Below are positions 13,601 through 25,960 of a stretch of 64,000 nt of DNA, piece after piece. Both the position numbers and the translations under genes were made by a program. Source of the stretch: Corella eumyota (lineage: Eukaryota > Chordata > Ascidiacea > Phlebobranchia > Corellidae); assembly GCA_963082875.1 (NCBI GenBank), contig OY720098.1, positions 18,724,001 through 18,788,000 on the forward strand, read 5' to 3'. Each line of letters starts with the position of its first letter. Position 1 is the stretch's first letter. A model generated the notes under the pieces. The model was not told where the DNA came from, searched no databases, and worked only from the letters and a program-made list of their open reading frames with translations.

Positions 13601-14612
13601 TATAAATGTTTGATTTAAAACTGTATTTGTCTAGTTTATCAAAGTTTATAGCCAATATTATTTTTTATGTAAGTAAGTTATATATGTATTGATGCTTTAA
13701 TTAAAGTTATACGCAAACATATAAATTTTTAAATATTTATTATTAACACTGTTTCTTGGAAATAATAACATGTCCTAGAATAGATTTTTCGCAAGACCCA
13801 ATTTTAGGATGTGTTCACATTAAATAAACGTAAAAATCGCCATATGACTCCTTCGAACTGATAGCAATATTATAGACTAAAATGAGTCATCTGCTGCACA
13901 GGAGACGCTACACTTTAAAGTTATTTAAAAAGTGTTGATTATAGTAAAATTCAATGCATAATATGCACAATTTGATATTAAGAAATTTCGCTTTTAATAG
14001 TTTTGTATGCCAGGGTGTTTTCGATCCTAAATTCACTTTTTGTTATAGAGATTTTTATTGTATAGTTTTTATTCAAATTACGTTAAGGCTATTTCAATTA
14101 TTGAATACAATACTTGATTGTGTATAAATAACTTTCTATAGGGTTCAAATACTTCTGTCTATATTAGACACAAAATGTTATTTACAAATTAATAAATTTG
14201 ATAACCAATTTTTTTGTTTTTATTTTTTTAAAGTTATTCATAAATGACCGTTTGATTTAAATTTTTTTTTATTATTACTTGAATTGTATGGAACAAAATA
14301 GTTTTAGTAAAAAAAACAATTCACCTGTTTCAAAAATTATTTAACCATTTTTAAACTTCTATTTTTTACCAAATTACGTTTTATTAAAATTTAAAAAATT
14401 TACCTTGGTTGTCCGTTTTCGCGGATCTGAAAATCGTACCCATAAAACGATGACGTCACATTTGGGGGTAAAATATTGGGGCCCCCGTTGAAAAGAGGAG
14501 GGTCGGTAACCGCATTAGATTGTAGATATTTCAACGTACCTTGATTGTCGGCCACATTATATCCCGATATTAAATTTGTCGTAAGCAAAAGTAGAAACAC
14601 AACTTTGTGCAT
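10662..14612 (-). CDS. U3: secreted integrin-alpha head fragment with I domain
   Basis: Ten exons, 415 codons to the last donor: 14612-14404, 13411-13335, 13067-12925, 12596-12479, 12331-12157, 12089-12017, 11677-11535, 11299-11194, 11040-10926, 10747-10662. Signal peptide about 1-17 (MHKVVFLLLLTTNLISG), then SSFYGYD, LTIGAPKQ, GDAFGISV and SPGYCYRS propeller motifs. I domain about 183-386 with DGSGSVG, HTTYTA and LLTDG, so all MIDAS positions are present. The last exon ends VGFSVAYSAIRN at a gtaagt donor; read-through adds VSN and stops. Exons 3 and 4 are almost identical to those of U4 and exon 5 resembles U5, while introns differ, suggesting exchange among units. Probably secreted or the amino-terminal half of a spliced integrin. 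Confidence 0.9.
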
Positions 14613-15997
14613 TTTACTTAAATATTTCTTTATCCAGAAATTTTTCGCTTTTTCTAACTTTTTATTTTTTTAAAAATCCTAATACAATTTAAGTAACTAC
14701 AATAAATAACATCCTTTTTTAATACTTTTCTTACTTACATTTAAATAAGGTTTGCGAAGATGTAGACATTTTATTAACACCAGTTAGTTTTGATAATAAT
14801 CACATTTTATTAACACCAGTTAGTTTTTTTTTTAATAATTTGATAATAAGTTTGATCTATCACTGAAAATACAGTAGAATTACATTACCAAAATACTACC
14901 AGAAATATTATGATAATAATACCGGTAATATTAATACTAACAATGTATCATATAATACCCTTAAATTTTTTATCCTAAAGCTTCCGTTGTAATAATCAGA
15001 ATAAATTACCAGACTTCATATACTTATAGTTTACCCTAATAACTTGATTCGTCATATCATGTTTAAAGCTACGTTACCACGCAATTTATCTATAAAAATT
15101 CCATAATATTGTAATGTATTTACCATATTGAAAAACGCAAATTTATACACTGTTGTACTTGCTATACCAATACGGTATATATAATTTATGCGTAAATTTT
15201 TTTTAAATCCTACATATACCTTCGTTATAATGCACCTTAGAAGCAAATAGCCTTTTTTACAGCGAATGGCCCCTTTGAACTTTCTACATTAAATATACTT
15301 TTTTTATCTAATTTCTAATGCCGCCCGTTTGTTTTGAATAATTGTATAGTACATATTTATTAAGCCATGTTGTTGTATTAAACCCGACGTTAAGAAAGGA
15401 AATTGGTATAAGAAAGAAAACTGTGGGCGGCATTACGAAACTCATTAGCTGTATTACCAAATAACATATAAGGATAACTATATGTTGATACGAAGTATTT
15501 CAAAACATTGGTTTAAATTCAAATATTTTACGTTTCCTTAATCGTTATTAGTCATTAATTAGTTTCGTAATGCGATCTTTGATTGATTATTATTTTAAAT
15601 AAAATTTTACTTGAATTACGTTGTGTGACGTGACCGTTTTAAAAAAAAGTTAGTTTTATTTATTTTTGTTGGGTCAAAGGCCATTTTAACATTTTTAACC
15701 CAGTTTAATTTTTGTTTAGGTGAGTTTTGTTAGTCTATTCTGGGTTTAAAGTAAAATGTATTTTTTCCAATTATATCCATGGTACTGTTTTCACTGTATT
15801 CATATTTAACAATTTTCTAGTTGTTTAGTTTTTTAGTATTTAAATTAAAATTTAAAATTAACAGCCGCGTGCGTAAAGCATTAGCGCAATTACGCAATAA
15901 GAAATGGAAAAAAAGAAAGCCCGTATGAGAAAATGTAAAATAAAAAGGTCAGAAATAAGATAAAGAAATAAAAACACTTTTGATCCTTATTACTTAC
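14613..15997. other. Intergenic between U4 and U3
   Basis: About 1.4 kb, AT-rich, no coding exon seen. It contains a direct repeat of ATTTTATTAACACCAGTTAG (near 14768 and 14805) and a short inverted repeat (TAATGCCGCCC near 15316, its complement near 15425) that may be the remains of a small transposon. Confidence 0.5.
15316..15436. repeat. Short inverted-repeat pair, possible MITE remnant
   Basis: TAATGCCGCCC at 15316 and GGGCGGCATTA at about 15425 are reverse complements about 100 bp apart, unusually GC-rich for this region. No target-site duplication could be established. Confidence 0.3.
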
Positions 15998-18900
15998 GCT
16001 GGTAATTGACGAATAGGCGATCGAAAATCCAGTTTCGGCGATTTCTAATTCATGTGCTACGGTCGCTGAATTAGGTGCTGCACCTTTTTTTTAATAACAC
16101 AAAATAATTTAGTCATAATTTAAACTAAAAAAAAGAAAACAGTATTTAAAAATCAAATTTATGGTAGGTTCATGCAAACACATTTTTGTTTTTTAAATAA
16201 AAATTGTAAAACTAGTTTTTTTTTTATTGTTTTCACCTTCAAGGGCGAATGTTAGAATTGCTCCTCTGAGTTTCGCTATGATGGCATCTAAATCGGTAAA
16301 ATCCTTTACAGAATATACTCTTTCCATTGTGTTTGTACCCGTAGCTATTATCTGTAACACAAACGTGAAACGAATGAAAAGAAGTTTGTAAAGCGACTCA
16401 AATTAAAAACGCGATGATTACTTTTTATTTCCTTAAAGTTAAAATTCGTTGTGGTGGTAAAATAAAAAAAACAAATATAAGGTTTTTAAGAATTGGACAT
16501 AGACAAGGGCAAATGTATATGCATATTTTTTTTAAATTTGTGTGACTTTATATTGTTAAAAGAAATGTTTGTTATTATTCTTAATATATTTAAATACCTT
16601 TAATTCTGCTATGTTAGCATTTCCAACACCCACAGCAAACGTTGTTATACCTAGACTTCTTACGTATCTGGCCGAGTTTGGTAATTTATAGTGATCAGAA
16701 GATCTTGAATTTAAAACAATATTAACATTTTGTTTAGTAAAGGCTAACCAATATAACGGCTCAGTGTGTATAAAGTATATATTTGTGAATTTTTAAAATT
16801 AAAAAAAATTTAAACAAAATGTATTTAAAACTCAAAAAATATCAAAAAGGAACAAACTGTCCATCTGTTAGTAAAATAAGGACTTTAGATGTTTTAAGAC
16901 TGTTGTAGCGAGCTGAACTTTTAAAATCGGAAACTGTTTTCTTTATTGCTTTTCCAGTATAAGTAGACCAACCACTTTGATATATGATATTGTCAACCGC
17001 TTTCTATAACATTTTTTTAATTGTTTTAATTGTCATTGGGCTTTAATTTCTAGCATGTATAGTGTTAAGAACACTTGTCACACCATATGAGATTGTTGGT
17101 TCGATCTCCTGCTCTCATGCTGTACCGCCCTTGAGTAATGCGCTTTAAATGATATAAACTTCTGCTGAGCCAGCACGATTATAAATCTATAACATCCCAA
17201 ACTGCCACATGCAACTCAAGACTGGGTCAGGGTAACTGATGTTACTCTATGTTTAAGTCGCGCATTCGACCTTCCCACATAAGGATATATATAAAAAAAA
17301 AAAAAAAATTTGTTTAAAATACTCACATTAAAATTTGCATGATTTCGAATACTACCTAATGGTATTTCCGTATTTATTCTAAAAAAACAAATAATATTTA
17401 TATATCTTTAGTATTTTTTCTGCAAAATAAATTTTTTTTGGATTTACTAACTAATAAAATATAAAAAGGCAATGTGTTACTTTAATTTTTGGTCTTTTCA
17501 AATAAATTTGTGACATGAAAGAAACTGCTAAAAGTTACGAAATAGCATTTAAACATGAGTTAAAAAACATTTTTCAACTTAAAAAAACATTTACTTACTC
17601 GCTGTGAGAGGAATATTGTACAACACCTATTTGAGTATTTCCATTAGAAATTTCAAAACCATTGGCGACAGTTTTTGTCCATTGTTTAAGAATGTCAAAA
17701 TCGGAGCGACCAACCGAGCCAGAGCCATCAAGTAAAAATATAAGATCCAGAGCAACACCGGGACATCCTGTAAAATAAAAACAAAGTTAAATGAATTAAT
17801 AAAAATATAAAGAATCTTTGTTTTAGGGGACATCCACCAACTTTCGCTTTTAGACCTTTTCTTTAGGCAAATATTTTTTAAAAACTAAAAATGCCAGCTG
17901 TTTTTTTATAAACAATTCAGAAATAAAAGCACATATTTTAGGGTTTGTTAAATAAAAAAAAACTTTTATATTAAATCAGCTGATTTTTTATAAATAGGCT
18001 CAAAGTTTATAGGTAATAAACAATTGGTTAATAATAGTAAAACACAAGGCATGTTAACTTTTTAAGGCATACATACTTAAGTCTTGGGTTTGAGGTCCCG
18101 GTGTCCATGTTCTGCCATTATTATTGCTTCTATAACAATAACCCGGACTTAGTACTACTCCTGTACATACTTGTTGTTTGTTGGGTGCACATACCTGTAA
18201 AAAAACAAAATTAAACATTAATGTTTAAAAATAGAATAATTTTCTGTATAAATAACTGACTACTTTGCAAAAATGGCTATTAAAAATTCAAGAAAACAAA
18301 TTTTAAATTAATATTTTAGTTTAATTGTGTGTTTATTAGTAGTTTGTATTACTTGTTTTGAAAATTTGTTGTTTGATTTTAAACCTAAATTACAGTTTAA
18401 GCCTAAATTATGTTTTATTAAAAAAATATGATAGCCTTTTAACAAATACAAAGAACTATAGGCAAAATATAAACAAACCAACTTAAACAAAGTAGAATTT
18501 AAAAAAATGAACATACCGAAAGCTTTCCAGTATTCGAACCTTTAACACTTATACCAAACGCGTCTCCCGGCGTTGGATTTGGCGGGAGAATCGAGTCACA
18601 TGACCCTTGTTTCGCACCAGTGAACGAAACTGCCGGGCAGGCCAATATGTTGCCAGTAGCTAAATTTGCAAAAACAACAATGAAGTTAGAATAATATTTA
18701 ATTTTTTTTGGTCAAGTATAAACTATAATGTATTTTACCAGTACCATAGGTATTTTGACATAGTTTTGTTTATATAGTACGTATGTTAAACAATAGTAAA
18801 ATTGAATTTGCAAGTGTGCGTATATAAAACCTACCTAATATTTCGGCTGAATTTCGTGACTGACGAGGTTGCGTATTCATATCAATTTGTTTAGGCGCTC

Positions 18901-19450
18901 CGATTGTAAATCTATAAGATTTAGATTTTTAATGTTCTATTTAAAAATAGTAAGGGTTGTATTAGCTAACAATCTATGATCAATATGATTAACTGTTAAA
19001 AATATTTTTTTTTTATTAAACCATATTTATCAATATAGGTCTTACAGTCTAGATCTTTCATTCCATAAAATACATAGAGTACAGTAGATAATTATCTGGC
19101 TAAAACACTCGAGGTAACTTATAAAGAGTAGAAAGTATAATAACTGCACAGCATATCGAGTATTTTTTGTTTATTTAAATATTATATAAAAACAAATAAT
19201 ATCATATTCTAACATTTGTTACAACTTAATATTTCATATCTTACTCCTTTTGTCCATTCTTTTGAATCAGCAAATCATATCCAAAAAACGATGACGTCAC
19301 ATTTTGGGGTAATACTTTGGGGCCTCCTTTTAAAAGGGGTGGGTCGGTGATCAAACTGGATTGTAGATATCGTAGCGTACTTGGTCTTTTGTCCACCAAA
19401 CCAGTTATTAATTCGGTCGTTAGCAAAAGTAGAATTGTAACTTTGTACAT
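15998..19450 (-). CDS. U4: secreted integrin-alpha head fragment with I domain
   Basis: Ten exons, 406 codons to the last donor: 19450-19245, 18911-18835, 18659-18517, 18194-18077, 17767-17599, 17378-17327, 17003-16858, 16703-16598, 16351-16237, 16083-15998. Signal peptide about 1-17, then SSFFGYD, FTIGAPKQ, GDAFGISV, SPGYCYRS. I domain about 182-377 with DGSGSVG, STYTG and LLTDG. The exon 7 donor is weak (gtttgt at 16857) but frame and length fit only there. The last exon ends TGFSIAYSSITS at gtaagt; reading on gives 35 residues including the hydrophobic run FYFFILFLTFLFYIF before a stop, which could act as a membrane or GPI anchor if the intron is retained. A SINE lies in intron 6. Confidence 0.88.
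17051..17308 (+). repeat. tRNA-derived SINE in U4 intron 6
   Basis: Forward copy: diverged head with B box GGTTCGATCTC, the GCCCTTGAGTAATGCGCT body block, the TGTTACTCTATGTTTAAGTC block and an A-run tail. Confidence 0.85.
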
Positions 19451-20696
19451 TTTACTTAGCTTAAAATTCTTTGATTCACTTTTCTAAATTTTAGTCAGTA
19501 TTTTTCGTTTAGTTGTCTAAAGATATTTTATCGTCATTTTAATATTAAATTATAAAATTTTCGAATACTTAAATAAAATTAAACACCACTAATTTAACTC
19601 TATCGTTATCAGTATTTTTTAAAGTAATTTTAGACATTTTAAAGTTAAATTCCCTTTTTTGTTTTCAAAACATCTACTCTAAAGTTATAATACAAAAAGG
19701 TAGCGTCAGATTTCCTGCAATTGAACATTCTGGATAGTCCTGCTAACTATAGTCAAACACAATCTCTTATTTTACCCTATTTGGTAACAAGGCAACATTT
19801 TAGTTTCACATCTATTATGTGATCATTCTAGCATTACTTTGTTCTTCTATGTTAAATTTTTAGTCAGCTATTGTATTATTGAAACTTTCCAAGTAAAGCT
19901 GAGGTTGTTTTTTATAATAATTTTGGTCTTTAAAATCTTTTTAATCAAATTTGTAATTATATGTAAATTTTTATTTTATCTGAAAGGCCTAAATCAAAAA
20001 TAAATGGTACGTAGCCTAACTTTTACGATTTTATATTTGTTACATGAACACAAAACATTATGATGAAAAAACAATATTTTTGATCCACGATTTTACCTGT
20101 TTTTACCAACTTTATAAATTTAAAACACGAATTTAATTTGTTATAATAATGTAATAACACCCTTAATTTAAAGAGTAACAAAGAATCACCCGCAAATCAA
20201 TTATAGAAGCTTTGAAAAGGCAAAGTTTTGTTAGATATTCGTCCTGGCATATGATAAACATGTCGTCGGGTCTATAACATCCTAAATTTTTCAAACAGTT
20301 AAAACATAACATGTGGTAGTTTAAATACAGTTTGTGTTTTGTTGACTGTGCAGATTAGGTATAAGATATTTTGGATAAAAGAACTTACTTATAATATATG
20401 TTGTAGTATTGTAGGCTTGAATTTTGTTCAGTTTAAGTCGTTGAACTCTTGTATGTTGTATTCTTGAAAGCACAATTTACATGTAATAGCTGTTTAAATG
20501 TGATACTTAATAAATGCATTTCCTTACCTTTTGATTGGATGCAGTAGTTAAATTTATTAAAACAGCTACTCTTATCTGTCTAATTACGCTTGCGACGTTT
20601 AAAGCGCTTTTGTCGTAAAACTCTTTCGCGTACAGAACGATAGAAAAATAGAAAAGAAATAAGGAAATAAAGATTTTAAATTTATTTGATACTTAC
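19451..20696. other. Intergenic between U5 and U4
   Basis: About 1.2 kb AT-rich spacer. No exon, RNA gene or repeat could be supported. The 40 bases before the U4 start codon resemble those of U3 and U5 only in AAGTAAAATG. Confidence 0.5.
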
Positions 20697-23600
20697 GTTT
20701 TTTAATGGTGAATAGGTGGCGGAGAACCCGACTTCACCTACTTCTAATTCAAAAGTAACTGTTGTTGAATCAGATGCTGAACCTTAAGAATTGATTAGCA
20801 AAATTTCAGTTTTTTTTTATGTGGGGGCAGAAATTAAAAGTCAAGCAGTCAAATACATGACTTTTAGTCAAGTATATTATCATAAAGTTTAAGTTATGGT
20901 ATAATTTTTTATAATACCAATGTTTTTTCAATGATGATTATTGGCAAAAAATTGCACATTTTTCCGGTTTTTAAAAGTTATGTTTTACCTTCAAGAACAA
21001 ACGATTGAATAGCGCCTCTAAGTTGGCCTATAATGTCGTCCAAACCAGCAAAATCTTCCACAAAATAAACCCTCTTCGAAGAACTTGTCCCAGTCGCTAT
21101 TAACTAATTAAAGGTAACAGAGTTAACAACGTAGAGAAATAACAAATAGGCCTGTCATAAATTTAAACACCTGGACAAGTAACATTTTTTAAGTTTGTTC
21201 TTCTTCAATACAAAGGGGTAGTTATTATAGAAATTTGCTTAAACTGTTTTTTTGTTATTATTAGTTACTGTCGTGATGTTAAACACTATTTGTAAGTACC
21301 TGTAGTTCTGGCCGAAAAGCACCCTTAATGCCCACTGCAAAAATTGTGATTCCGAGATCTCTAACATATTTGGCATTTCTTTCCAGATGACTTGAATCAG
21401 TAGCCCTTTAAATGTAAATTGTTAAAATTGTGTGTTAGTTTTGCTTAAATGTATAGACAGTTGTTGTAATAACCGAGTATATATATATATATATATATAT
21501 ATATTGTGAAGTTATATAGCATCACAAAATTGTTTTTTAGTTGTAAATTTTAATTTAAAAAAAAAATATATATTAAAAAAAAAAACTTAAATTTTAAATT
21601 TTTTTGCAAATCATAAGTTTAAAAGACTAATATATAAAGTTGAAAACATAAAAGTTTTTAATACCCCCCATCAGTAAGTAAAATGAGTACTTTAGATATT
21701 TCAGGATCGTTAAAGCGAGTTGAACTTTTAAAATCTTCAACTGTTTTTTGTAATGCTGCCGCTGTAAAAGTTGATCCGCTTTGTAGTTTTATACCATTAA
21801 TAGCTGTCTGTTAAAACATAATAACATTCTGTTATGTAAAACAGTCCATTAAAAGTCATTATAGATTTATGCAATTTTTATTTTAATGTTGATCTATTAT
21901 TTTGAAAAAAATTTTGCCTTTTAAGTTATTTTTTATTCTTTTGATTTTATTTTATTAATGGGTTTATTAAAAGTTTGTTTATTTTAAACTTTTAAGTTAT
22001 CCTACTGCACTAACAGTTTTTTTTATCAATTGATTATGCTTCCGAAAAATTGAGATTAACATTTACTTTAAAAGTATTCTGACATAAAAACATAATATTT
22101 TTAAATTATTTTAACAGTTTTAATTTTAGAAAATATATTTTTTTTAAATTATCCAAGTACTTACATTTAATTCAGCATGATTGCGAATACTTCCCAAAGA
22201 TATCTCGGTAATCAAATCTTTGCTGTTGGGTCAAAAAAAAGTTGTGTTAGTAATAATATTAGTTATACTTTTACTTTTTAATTTTGGTGTAAACGTTTGC
22301 TTACAAATATTGGTTGTAAGTTGAATATTGTACAACTCCGATCTGAGTGTGTCCACTCGCAATATCAAAACCATCTGCGACAGACGTTATCCAATTTTTA
22401 ACAAGCTCAAAATTAGCTGCACCAATTGAACTAGATCCATCGAGTAAAAATACAAGATCCAAACCAACGCTAGTAGGGCATACTATAAAAATTACGAATT
22501 AAAAAAAAAAATTTTATTAAAGATGCAAAACTTTTCGACAATTTAAATACTTTTTTAAATATCTAATTTGTCAATTTGATACTACGTTTTTTACTTATAT
22601 TTAATTGGTATTTGAATTTTTTTTTTTAAATAAATTTTGAACTGTTAAAAGTAATATGTGAGTATTAGAAATATTTCAAAACATATTTTAATTGCTATTT
22701 GTATAGGGTCAACAATTATTTTTTATTAATAATGTGTAGATGACCAAAACAAAACAATATTCTTTGAAATATTTGTTACCAAGAGCTTGGGTCCGCGGTT
22801 CTGGTGACCATGTTTTACCATTGTTATTGCTTTTATAACAATAACCCGGACTTCTATTGACTCTCGTACATCTTTGCTTGTTTGGAGAACACGCCTAGTT
22901 TTAAAATAAAAAATATGTAAATGGTACGAATTAACGTTTAAAAAACGATTCGCTAAAAATGAGGTCACATTTTTAGAGCAATTATTAGGTACAAGTCATA
23001 ATCTTCGTTTTTTTGCAACACTTGACGAGTTGCGTGGCATTTTTAAAACCTAACGTATTGTTAAACAATCGTTAAGAATATCTCGCACGAAAACCGAAAC
23101 ATTTTTGATTACTTTAAAGCTGTGTTAAGTATTTAAAAAATTGCGCAATAACTAAACGAACCCGGAGGTGAAGTTTACGCATTGCCAAACATGGAAAATT
23201 TTTGTTATTAAATGCCCTAAAGTACTACATTTACGCAGGATTATATTGATGTAATTATAAATGTGTTAAACCGGTTAAAAATAGATCGTAACAATACACA
23301 AATATACACGAAAGTATTATTATCGCTTGAAATTTTTTGGTTGATTCGCTAATTCTAATATATTTGTAAAAACGATTCGCTAATTTAAAAAAACGATTCG
23401 CGTTTAGCGAATAGCGACCCTAGATAAAGAAAAGAAAATACTGTTTGCGACATTTACTTGTTTTAAACAGACACAAATTTTTTAACTTACTAAAAGCCTT
23501 CCAGTATTCGAACCTTTAACACTTATACCAAACGCGTCTCCTGCTGTTGGATTTGGCGGGAGAATCGAGTCACATGACCCTTGTTTCGCACCAGTAAACA

Positions 23601-24985
23601 ACACTGCCGGGCAGTCCAATATGTTGCCAGTAGCTAAAATAAAAACATGCAAAATATAATATAAAACAGGTTATTTGTTAATTTGATGTATAAATTTCCG
23701 TTTATTTGTTTCCATTATAAAACAATTGATGATGCATCAACATGTCGTTGTAGCTAATATTTTACAACACAATAGATAAGGCATTTCGATTTTTAGACTA
23801 TTAGCACAACAAGGAAATAACCTTATTTTAAACTTACAAACTTCCTTAAAAATATTAAAAACTTATTTTAAACCCATAAGCTTCGTTGAAATATTTAATA
23901 AATGCGATATAGAACCGTGAATATGACTTGAAACATTTACTTTACTTAAAGAAAAATTATGTGTTAAAAATATTTACCTAAAGCTTCGGGAAAGTTCTCA
24001 ATTTGAAGTTCTGGCGTACTTAAATTAATCTGTTTTGGTGCTCCAATTATAAAGCTAAAACGTAAAACTTGTTTTTAAATTAAGTAATGGCTTAGAAATT
24101 GGCCATTATTGAAGTATGTTAACTCTAAGTAGACCAAATTTTTTGGTTGTTTGTTTTGAAAATATGTTGTTATTAAATCGTTTTATTGAAGAACAAGGTC
24201 AATAAACAGTTTTAACTAAATTGTGTTTTGTCGATGGGAATACAGATTTTAAACTTTATTTAAAACATAAAACACCAATTTAAATGTGCTTGTTAGTTTG
24301 TTAGTTGGTTTTTGTTATCTAGTTTTTGTTAATTTAAGGACATCTGAGTTCAAACTTATATTAGTAATGCCTTATCTGAAAATAACAATGTATTTATGCA
24401 AAGTGGCAAACTAATTCATCTTTTGTTATATGAAACTTCATTTAAAGAATTACTCATTCTGTATACGTCAATTGAGCATTCAATATTGCGCAAGATGTAT
24501 TATGTTAAACTTTTAAAATATTTTATTAAGTTATTCAACTATTGTGTTTAGTAGAAACAAACTGTTAAATTTTCAATGGTAATTGTCTATTGAAATATAA
24601 TTTAAGAACTATTGAATTAGAATGACCGTTTCAATAACAACACACTATGATACTTAATTTGTAAAAAAAGCAAAATAATTCTATTGAAAAAATAAATTCA
24701 CCCTTTTAAACTTATTTTCTTTTAAACTGTATTTAATTTATTTAAAAACTGAAAACTATTATAGTAAAATTAACAATGTTACCTTTGTTCATTTTTTCGT
24801 ATCAGAAATTCATACCCGAAAAACGATGGGGTCACATTAGGAGGTAAAACTTTGGGGCCCCATTTTAAAAGGGGTGGGTCGGTAACTAAACTGGATTGTA
24901 GATATCGTAACGTACTTGGTCTTTTGTCCACCAAACCAATTATTAATTTGGTCGTCAGCAAAAGTAGAATTGTAACTTTGTACAT
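20697..24985 (-). CDS. U5: secreted integrin-alpha head fragment with I domain
   Basis: Ten exons, 408 codons to the last donor: 24985-24783, 24054-23978, 23633-23491, 22894-22780, 22482-22305, 22222-22165, 21807-21665, 21405-21300, 21103-20989, 20782-20697. Signal peptide about 1-17 (nearly identical to U4), then PSFFGYE, FIIGAPKQ, GDAFGISV, SPGYCYKS. I domain about 180-379 with DGSSSIG, STFTA and LLTDG. Exon 3 is nearly identical to U3 and U4, exon 5 is closer to U3, and exons 6-8 are more diverged, so the gene looks mosaic. The last exon ends VGFSATYSPLKN at a consensus gtaagt; read-through gives VSIK and stops. Function as for the family: probable metal-dependent ligand binding, partner unknown. 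Confidence 0.88.
21480..21504. repeat. (TA)n microsatellite
   Basis: Uninterrupted TA dinucleotide run in U5 intron 7. Confidence 0.9.
22941..23423. repeat. Possible transposon remnant with AACGATTCGC motifs
   Basis: AAACGATTCGCTAA occurs at the left end and the same core recurs at about 23369 and 23391, followed by TTTAGCGAATAGCGACCC, its approximate inverse. The segment is richer in CpG than flanking intron and lies in U5 intron 3. Boundaries and class are uncertain. Confidence 0.3.
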
Positions 24986-25960
24986 TTTACTTTAATGTTT
25001 GATAGATTTCTTATTTGAACAAACTAAACAACTTTCTATATATTTAAATTTTAAAGCATATATATTTTTAAAAGATGTCGGGATATCTCTATTTTATAAA
25101 AGTTTATAATTTTCAAAAGCGCACAAATTTTAAAAACAGTATTTATCAAGACCACTTTAATATAAAATAAAAAATGAAGCTCAAATAGCATCCTATAAGA
25201 TACTATCGCTTTTCTACGATACTATAAAATACTCTACCACTACTTTAACTTTTTAGATATAATTATGAACTTTGTTCTTAACACTTTTGTATCATGTTGT
25301 AATAATAATAATGCAACCGTTTTTATTGCCTTATATAATGTTTGCTCTGAAGAGTTCATTCGTTCTGTTGTTTAAAACTATACTGGCAGTTTTCATTGAA
25401 ATCCCACAATACGATACCATATTAATACCCTAATGGCCAATTTATAAATTTTTACTGTTGTTTAGTATACCAATTACGATCGGTATCTTATATACTTAGC
25501 CTACATAAAAATAGACTACTAGTTAAGGTTTAGGTTAACCAACAGGCTACCTTAAACCAAACTTACATTACGTTTGGCAACCAGGCCTTAGAACCACCTT
25601 AATATTTCTTTGATTATTTTCATTTTAAAATTTTACTTCAATTTAATTAACGTTACAGATTTAAAAAAACTTATTGGATTTTTAAAAACTACTTCATAAA
25701 GGTAATGGGAATAATTTTCGTGAAAATTAATATTGCTTAACGTTATTTTGGTAATTTAATTGGTCGCAAGTTCTGTCGTCGTATCGTTTAGGGTTATAAA
25801 TATCGTGCAAATTAGTATTTTTATTTTTAAACATTTTTATTTTCATTACTTACAATTTTGGAATCTTGTTTTTATTAAATTCGCATTTCTTTTTTTGAGT
25901 GAAAAAGTTAGAAATGAAAGAAAGTAGAAAAAAAATAAAATAAATAAAAAAAACTCTTAC
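24986..25960. other. Intergenic between U6 and U5
   Basis: About 1 kb of AT-rich spacer without a recognisable gene or repeat. Confidence 0.5.
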
